NCBI GenBank assembly: GCA_945900775.1
Contig: CAMDJP010000019.1
Span: 1-48,235 of the forward strand
Direction: 5' to 3'
From: Akkermansia muciniphila
Lineage (GTDB): Bacteria; Verrucomicrobiota; Verrucomicrobiia; Limisphaerales; SIAT01
DNA length: 48,235 nucleotides
Position 1 is the first letter of the stretch. Each line of letters starts with the position of its first letter. The position numbers were made by a program, and so were the translations under genes. This document shows positions 43,198 through 48,235 of this stretch, in pieces. Below the pieces are notes generated by a model, which worked only from the letters and a program-made list of their open reading frames with translations, was not told the origin of the DNA and did no database searches.

Positions 43198-46100
43198 TCA
43201 GGGCTGCAGTGTGGCGATGAACTCCAGCAAATCCGCCAGTCCTTGCGGCGTGAGGTTCTGCTCAAGCCCCTCGGGCATCAACGATTGGCCGGAGCTTTTC
43301 ATCCCGCGAACGGTCGTGCGCGAGAGTGTCTTCTCAATGCCATTCGCCATGCGGAGCGTCACGTGCGTGGTCGTCTCGTTGGCAATGAGTGCCGCGTAAC
43401 TTTCGTCGTCCTTCGTCTCGACGTTGAAAGCGAGGAACTGCGGTGCGATCTCGCGGTTCGGGTCGAGGATGTTCACCAGCAGCTTCTCTGCGCCGGTGCT
43501 CTTAACGGTCACAAGATCGGGACCGAGCGCGAAACCTTCCTTGCCCGCACGATGACACGTGGCGCAGCGTTCAGTGTAGAGCAGCTTGCCACGTGCCGCA
43601 TCGCCGCGCAGTTGCAGCGCAGGCAGAAACGTCTTCACTACGCTGTCGCGACTGGCGATGGGGGTGCCGAGCAGCTTAGTCGCGCGCTCGCGGACGGCGG
43701 CGTCGCGATGGGCGAGGAGCGGCTTGATTTGCGTGGAGGAAAGCTCGGCGGGCTTGATGACCCCGCCCTCGAGGGCCGAGAGCAATGCACCGGTGCGCTC
43801 GGGCCGCGCGAGCAACGCGGTAAGCGCCTCGCTCTTGAGTCGCGCACTGAAATCGCCCCAGCGCTTCGTCAGTTCGCCGCCGAGCGCGGGGTCGGTGAAG
43901 CGTCCAAGCATGGCGAGCGCCGTGGACTGGAGCGCGGGCGACTCGTTGTCGCCGAGCAACGCGAGCACTTTCGCGCCGGACTCGGCGTAACTGGTGGACC
44001 CAAGCAGTTGCAGCGCGGAGATGCGTGTGACTTCCAACGCCTTCATGTCTGCGGCCGTGCGCGCAGCCTGGGCGAACAGCGGCCGCAATGCGCCTTTCGC
44101 ATCGGCCTTCGCAAGCGAACTGCCCGCGCGTTGCAAACCTTCCGACAGCGAATGAATCATAGCGAATGCAGCAGCGACGTCGGCTGTCTTCACCACCGCA
44201 ATCACACGCTCGATTTCGGCGGGCCGATTGCGCGCGCCCATCAACTCGGCCAACGCCTGCTGTGTCTTCCCTTTCAATTGTGGGAAAAGCTTTGCGGCAT
44301 CGTCACCAGCCGCGTTGAGTACGGCAGCTTGCAGCAGGCGATTTTCTTCCCGAGCGATTCGCGCCAAAGCATCAGCGCGTCCGGCGTGGACGACTTCGCG
44401 CAGCGTGAGCGCGAGCTGGAAACGGACGCGCAACGCAGGATCTTCGGTCATCGCCAACAGTTGGCTGGCAAGATTGGCGGCCGCAGCACTGTTTTGCAGG
44501 AAAGGTTCGGCCAATCGGATCGCGTGCTCGCGCACATGCGCATTGTTATCCTTCAAACCGCGGTCCAAACGGACGGGGTTGAGCGCGCTGAAATCCGCCA
44601 GCAACTGCAGCGCGTGCAATCGGGCGAGCGGTTGCTTCGAGTGGACGAGAAGCGCCTCTAGCAATGGCGCAGCACCGCGTTCATTTTTCTCGGTGAGAAG
44701 CCGCGCTGCCGTCTCCCGGTGCCAGCCGTTCGGGTGTTCGAGCAACTTCACCAACTCGGCGACCGTGGCCTTGCCGAGTTGCACGGGCTTCGGCGGCTGA
44801 AAGTTCTCCGGCACGATGCGCCAGATGCGGCCGCGATTGCTGCCGCTGTTGAGGTCGAGATGTTGCTTGATGCTCTCGGGAATGCTCCACGGATGCTCGA
44901 TGACTTCGCGATACATGTCGGCGATGTAGAGGCAGCCGTCGGGCGCGTTTTGAAATTGCACCGGACGGAACCACGTGTCCGTGCTCGCGAGGAACTCGAA
45001 CTTCTGCTCGTCGTCCGGCCGTTTCGCTACGAGACTCACACCGTCGGGCGCAGGATATATTTTCTTGCGGTGAACAAGGTTGCCGCCTGCGTCGCCAATG
45101 AACGCGTTGTCCGCGAAGTCCGGCCCGTAGGCGTCGCCGCGATAAATCGTCGCGCCCGTCGCGCCGGTGAAGTAGCCGGAGACGCGCCCGCCGCCCTCGA
45201 CCATGCCGGGCACCACGCCGCTGATGCGCCAGCGCGTGCGGATAATGCGCCACGGCTCGTCCGGGCTGAGACGAAAGACCTCCGCCGCAGCGCCGTCTGT
45301 GGCGATGCTCACCTTCGGGTTGGGCATGGCGAAGTGCGGGTTCCGACCGGCGTAGCGCGCGTCATACAAAAGCGTCTGCAAGTGGTCGGAGTTCGAGCAG
45401 ACAAACTTGCGACCCGTGCTGTCAAAGCTCATCCCATACTGCGCGGTCGGCCCCTCGGCGCGCATCGTGAGCGTGCGCGGGTCAAAGGAAAAATCGCGAC
45501 CGCTGATCGTGATGTCAGGCGCAGGCGGATTCGCAGCGACTTGCTTGATGACGCCGCCGTTGCCCGATGTCGCGCCGTGAATGCGGTTGTCGAGTCCCCA
45601 ATTCAAGCTGTTCGGCAACGCCTGCACGTTGAGCCGTGCCGCTGCAGAACCAAAGCCGGTGAAGACCACCTTGCGTTCGTCAGTTCGGCCGTCGCCGTTC
45701 GTGTCCTTGAGCCACACAATGTCCGGCGTGGCGATGACGAAGATACCGCCGCCGTAGCAGATGACGCCCGTGGGCCACGGCAGGTTGTCGGCGAAGACGG
45801 TGGCCTTGTCGAAATTGCCATCGCCACGCGTGCTCTCCAACATGCGGATGCGGCCGAGGTGGGGCTTCTCGTCGCGCAGCTCCGAGTAGTCGCGCATCTC
45901 GACAACGAAGAGGCGGTTGCTCTCGTCGAAAGCCATCGCGATGGGGCTGTTGACGAGCGGTTCGCCCGCAGCTAACTCTATGCGGAAACCCTTCTTCATC
46001 TTGAACGACTTCACCGCATCGGCCGGCGCGAGCGCGGGGAAACGGGGGAGGTCCTTCGTGCCGTCGAGCTTGGGTTGCTCGCCTTTCTTGCCGTAAACCT

Positions 46101-46212
46101 CGCTGTAGCTGGTCGCAGCCTTCGGTGCGGGCGCGGTTTTCGGCTCGGCAGCGAACGAGTTGATAGCAAGCAGCAAAGCCAGGGCAGCCAGCGTATTCCT
46201 AAAACGAGACAT
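43198..46212 (-). CDS. PVC-type exported dehydrogenase-like heme protein with HEAT-like repeats
   Basis: From ATG 46212 this is 1004 residues with a signal peptide (ALALLLAINSFA). The N-terminal half is the Piru_Ver_Nterm (TIGR02604) membrane-bound-dehydrogenase-like propeller: SPIAMAFDESNRLFVVEMRDY, WLKDTNGDGRTDERKVVF, and MYREVIEHPWSIP. Alpha-helical HEAT-like repeats follow (about 520-850). The C-terminal domain has heme motif CATCH (883-887) and belongs to the PVC heme-binding type (TIGR02603). These proteins are thought to act in periplasmic sugar or alcohol oxidation; the substrate is unknown. It diverges from the amidohydrolase gene across a 136-base gap. Confidence 0.9.
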   Translation of the reverse strand: MSRFRNTLAALALLLAINSFAAEPKTAPAPKAATSYSEVYGKKGEQPKLDGTKDLPRFPALAPADAVKSFKMKKGFRIELAAGEPLVNSPIAMAFDESNRLFVVEMRDYSELRDEKPHLGRIRMLESTRGDGNFDKATVFADNLPWPTGVICYGGGIFVIATPDIVWLKDTNGDGRTDERKVVFTGFGSAAARLNVQALPNSLNWGLDNRIHGATSGNGGVIKQVAANPPAPDITISGRDFSFDPRTLTMRAEGPTAQYGMSFDSTGRKFVCSNSDHLQTLLYDARYAGRNPHFAMPNPKVSIATDGAAAEVFRLSPDEPWRIIRTRWRISGVVPGMVEGGGRVSGYFTGATGATIYRGDAYGPDFADNAFIGDAGGNLVHRKKIYPAPDGVSLVAKRPDDEQKFEFLASTDTWFRPVQFQNAPDGCLYIADMYREVIEHPWSIPESIKQHLDLNSGSNRGRIWRIVPENFQPPKPVQLGKATVAELVKLLEHPNGWHRETAARLLTEKNERGAAPLLEALLVHSKQPLARLHALQLLADFSALNPVRLDRGLKDNNAHVREHAIRLAEPFLQNSAAAANLASQLLAMTEDPALRVRFQLALTLREVVHAGRADALARIAREENRLLQAAVLNAAGDDAAKLFPQLKGKTQQALAELMGARNRPAEIERVIAVVKTADVAAAFAMIHSLSEGLQRAGSSLAKADAKGALRPLFAQAARTAADMKALEVTRISALQLLGSTSYAESGAKVLALLGDNESPALQSTALAMLGRFTDPALGGELTKRWGDFSARLKSEALTALLARPERTGALLSALEGGVIKPAELSSTQIKPLLAHRDAAVRERATKLLGTPIASRDSVVKTFLPALQLRGDAARGKLLYTERCATCHRAGKEGFALGPDLVTVKSTGAEKLLVNILDPNREIAPQFLAFNVETKDDESYAALIANETTTHVTLRMANGIEKTLSRTTVRGMKSSGQSLMPEGLEQNLTPQGLADLLEFIATLQP

Positions 46213-46348
46213 AATCTTACCAAGACAAACGGCGACCGCGTCCGCGTGCAAGACTTTTCCGGTTGCCTTCATCGAGCTCCTTTGACGTTGAATCTTTTGC
46301 AGCGAGAACCGAGAGTAACCCTTATCCAAAGCCTAACCGCCGCCACAT

Positions 46349-47290
46349 ATGATTTCGAAGCCTCCCCTTTCCCGTCGTGAGTTTCTTGGCTCAGTCGCAT
46401 TTCTCGCCGCCGCGCCGCTTGCTAGCGCAGTCGAGGCTGAGCCCATTATCGACATTCATCAGCATACAAACTACTCCGATCGTACGGACCAGCAGCTTCT
46501 CGCTCATCAGCGTGCGATGGGCATCACCACCACGATTCTGCTGCCAGCCGGTCGGCCGGTGACGCGACCTTCGACGCACGAAGGCAAGAGCAACGGACTG
46601 GCGGCTAAGACTGGCGGCAATGAAACGGTGCGCGCGATGGCGGCGGCGCATCCGGGCGAATTTGTTTTTGGAGCGAACGAAGTAGCGGACTTGCCCGAGG
46701 CGCGGGCGGAGATCGAGAAGTACCTGAAACTCGGCGGCAAGATCATCGGCGAGCAGAAGTTTAGCGTGGAGTGCGATTCGCCGCACATTCACGAAATTGC
46801 GCGACTGGCGCAGGATCACAACGTTCCGGTGCTACTCCATTTCCAGCACGGCACTTACAATTTGGGGTTCGAGCGGTTTCACAAGGTGCTGGAGAAATTT
46901 CCGCGTGTGAACTTCATCGGCCACGCACAGACGTGGTGGGCGAACATCGACAAGGATCACGGCGATCAAAACGTGCTCTACCCGAAAACCAAAGTGACGG
47001 CTGGCGGCATCACTGACCGTTATCTGCGCGACTACCCGAACATGTTCGGGGATATGTCCGCTGGCTCTGGCCTCAATGCGCTCATCCGCGACGAAGAGCA
47101 CACGCGCGCCTTCCTCGGGCGGCATCAGGAAAAGCTGCTTTACGGCAGCGATTGCAACGACACGATTGGTCGAGGTCTAGGATGCCAAGGCGCGCAAACC
47201 ATCGCCGCCATCCGCCGCCTCGCGCCGACAAAGGCCATCGAGCGCAAGTTGCTCTTCGAAAACTCGAAGAAACTTTTCCGCTTTAATTAA
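46349..47290 (+). CDS. Tat-exported amidohydrolase (Amidohydro_2 family)
   Basis: This 313-residue protein has a twin-arginine leader (SRREFL, residues 8-13). The TIM-barrel metal ligands of the amidohydrolase superfamily are visible: H37 and H39 in IIDIHQHT, H164 in LLHFQH, H192 in FIGHAQ and D268 in LYGSDC. Family members hydrolyse or decarboxylate small carboxylates, lactones or esters; the substrate here is unknown. The last 95 or so bases (47189-47290) recur in damaged form at 48049-48137, and another amidohydrolase gene ends on the opposite strand at the window edge. Confidence 0.88.
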   Translation: MISKPPLSRREFLGSVAFLAAAPLASAVEAEPIIDIHQHTNYSDRTDQQLLAHQRAMGITTTILLPAGRPVTRPSTHEGKSNGLAAKTGGNETVRAMAAAHPGEFVFGANEVADLPEARAEIEKYLKLGGKIIGEQKFSVECDSPHIHEIARLAQDHNVPVLLHFQHGTYNLGFERFHKVLEKFPRVNFIGHAQTWWANIDKDHGDQNVLYPKTKVTAGGITDRYLRDYPNMFGDMSAGSGLNALIRDEEHTRAFLGRHQEKLLYGSDCNDTIGRGLGCQGAQTIAAIRRLAPTKAIERKLLFENSKKLFRFN

Positions 47291-47331
47291 TCTAATGTTG
47301 ACGCGCTGTCGCGGGGTGCTAGTTTTGCCGC

Positions 47332-47916
47332 ATGAAAATAATCCTCCTGTCCACATTCCTTTGCTCTGGATTCCTCTTCGCCCAAGATAAACCCAACACA
47401 CCAGCCAACCCAGAAACCAAGACCAAGATTGAGCTTTTCCAAAATCGAAAAGGTGGGGTTGTCATCAAAAGCTTTGAGAAACTCTTTGAGCTTCCGTTTT
47501 ATTTCTACGGAAAAAAAATGACAGCTTACGAAGGTGAAGTAGAGTTGTGGGAATTGATTGATGGAGGGTCTGGAGAGAAGGTTTATGGCATAAAGATTTC
47601 TATGCCAATCATGGGTGGGCGGAATGGTACTGAAAAAATCGGTGAAGACAATGTGTTTCTGGATGCTGATGAGGTAGACGCCGTGATTAAGGGGATTGAG
47701 TACATTCTCGCATACGAAGCGGGGAAGACAAAATACAAGGATTGGCAGGTTGATTTCAAATCGAAAGCGGGTTTCGAAGTATCCACATTTAGCTCAGAGG
47801 AGGGCACTAAGTATGCTGTGGATACAGGTCGTGAAACACGCATATACCCTCGCTCCGAAATTGAAAGCCTCAAGGAGGCCTTTGTCAAAGCGAAGGGCAT
47901 GCTCGGCAGCAAGTAG
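47332..47916 (+). CDS. Exported hypothetical protein, A/T-richer than its neighbours
   Basis: This 194-residue protein has a signal peptide (MKIILLSTFLCSGFLFAQ). The mature part is charged and rich in Lys and Glu, with FELPFYFYGKKMTAYEGEVE, AYEAGKTKYKDWQVDFK and a helical end. I do not recognise a family. Codon use favours AAA, GAA, ATT and TTT, unlike the GC-rich neighbours, which suggests relatively recent acquisition. It lies between the intact amidohydrolase 3' end and the partial second copy of that end. Confidence 0.75.
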   Translation: MKIILLSTFLCSGFLFAQDKPNTPANPETKTKIELFQNRKGGVVIKSFEKLFELPFYFYGKKMTAYEGEVELWELIDGGSGEKVYGIKISMPIMGGRNGTEKIGEDNVFLDADEVDAVIKGIEYILAYEAGKTKYKDWQVDFKSKAGFEVSTFSSEEGTKYAVDTGRETRIYPRSEIESLKEAFVKAKGMLGSK

Positions 47917-47921
47917 CTGAA

Positions 47922-48048
47922 TCAGTTGCCTTTCAGCACTGAATCAATCACTGCATAAGCCGCTTTCCGCATGTCATCAGGGAAGTCGTGTTCGCAATCG
48001 GGATGTTCCACGATCAAGTTGCCCGGTTGTTGGTGTAGTTTGTAGATT
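47922..48048 (-). pseudogene. Remnant: C-terminal end of an alpha/beta hydrolase
   Basis: On the minus strand the frame ending at TCA 47922-47924 reads IYKLHQQPGNLIVEHPDCEHD, then FPDDMRKAAYAVIDSV. EHPDCEHDFP resembles the segment around the catalytic histidine near the end of esterase-type alpha/beta hydrolases. Upstream of about 48050 the same frame runs antisense through the amidohydrolase remnant and no longer looks like a hydrolase. Only the last 40 or so codons survive. Confidence 0.6.
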
Positions 48049-48137
48049 GGCGCGCAGACCATCGCCGCCATCCGCCGAGCAAGGCCATCGAGCGCAAGTT
48101 GCTTTTCGAAAATTCGAAGAAGCTCTTCAAGCTTTGA
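48049..48137 (+). pseudogene. Remnant: damaged 3' end of an amidohydrolase gene
   Basis: The segment matches 47189-47290, the end of the intact amidohydrolase: QTIAAIRR, then a roughly 10-base deletion that shifts the frame, then KAIERKLLFENSKKLFKL and TGA at 48135-48137. Most other differences are at third codon positions. It overlaps the end of the minus-strand amidohydrolase gene by about 11 bases. Confidence 0.75.
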
Positions 48138-48235
48138 ATCCGAGAATTCGCGTGGCGTTGCCGCCGAGCACGTCCGCCTGTTCCGTAGGCGTGAGTTTCG
48201 TGAGGAAGCTGCGGGCGTATTCGCGTGCGGCACGG
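48127..48235 (-). CDS. C-terminal end of another amidohydrolase (5' part outside the window)
   Basis: On the minus strand, from the window edge to TCA at 48127-48129, the frame reads AAREYARSFLTKLTPTEQAD followed by VLGGNATRILGFKA. The GGNATRILGF ending is typical of Amidohydro_2 proteins. The frame is open to the window end, so this is probably an intact gene cut by the window. Confidence 0.65.
   Translation of the reverse strand, partial: RAAREYARSFLTKLTPTEQADVLGGNATRILGFKA

Noticed and set aside
43165-45975. Two plus-strand frames of 498 and 418 residues opposite the heme/HEAT protein
   Set aside because: Both lie antisense to a well-supported gene with signal peptide, TIGR02604-type motifs and CATCH.
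47922-48233. 103-residue minus-strand frame read as one protein
   Set aside because: It is a chance fusion: only the last 40 codons are a hydrolase end. The rest is antisense to the amidohydrolase remnant and out of frame with the real minus-strand amidohydrolase ending at 48127.

Overview
The window looks like a chromosomal segment of a free-living member of the Verrucomicrobia (PVC superphylum). The reasons are the secreted PSCyt1/DUF1549/DUF1553 proteins paired with DUF1501 proteins, a large TIGR02604-type heme protein, several Tat-exported oxidoreductases and hydrolases, and the high GC content with many GTG/TTG starts. No rRNA, tRNA, CRISPR array, transposase or phage gene was seen. Species assignment is not possible from sequence reading alone.

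Layout. 1-6.6 kb: end of an unknown gene, a DUF1549/DUF1553 cytochrome-like protein translationally overlapped with a DUF1501 protein, a Tat-exported FAD oxidoreductase, and two decayed 3' ends of further DUF1501 genes. 6.6-15.0 kb: a MarR regulator divergent from a five-gene run of two exported PQQ-type beta-propellers, a C-terminally truncated adenylating enzyme of the EhpF (phenazine biosynthesis) type, an EhpG-like aldehyde dehydrogenase and an iron-type alcohol dehydrogenase. Read together, the last three form a plausible acid -> acyl-AMP -> aldehyde -> alcohol cassette. 15.1-19.4 kb: a small EF-hand protein, then CbiX-tyrA-aroA-cmk. 19.4-22.8 kb: pyrD, a P-II gene and dnaA, with DnaA-box-like sites and an AT-rich patch between P-II and dnaA (possible oriC). 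22.9-29.7 kb: an ABC ATPase without a permease, a CDF metal exporter, a YgfZ-like folate protein, an exported cyclophilin-FKBP fusion, an RGG-rich unknown protein, a DUF5069 and a DUF971 protein.

29.8-35.4 kb: a metal-uptake operon of binding protein, OprB porin, ATPase, permease and permease. The first permease carries a C-terminal DtxR/MntR-type repressor, as in chlamydial YtgCR, with a Mn-type ligand pattern. A near-match to the enterobacterial MntR box lies in front of the operon, so the operon appears to encode its own manganese-responsive regulator. 35.4-38.2 kb: a probable PPi-dependent phosphofructokinase and a LeuC-family hydro-lyase. 38.3-48.2 kb: a second DUF1549/DUF1553-DUF1501 pair, a 1004-residue heme/HEAT protein, a Tat-exported amidohydrolase, an AT-rich exported unknown, hydrolase remnants, and the end of another amidohydrolase.

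Two loci (4.7-6.6 kb and 47.2-48.1 kb) share an architecture. In each, an intact gene is followed by unrelated DNA and then by a second, partial copy of that gene's 3' end. All functional calls rest on motif recognition by eye. No database search or alignment was run.
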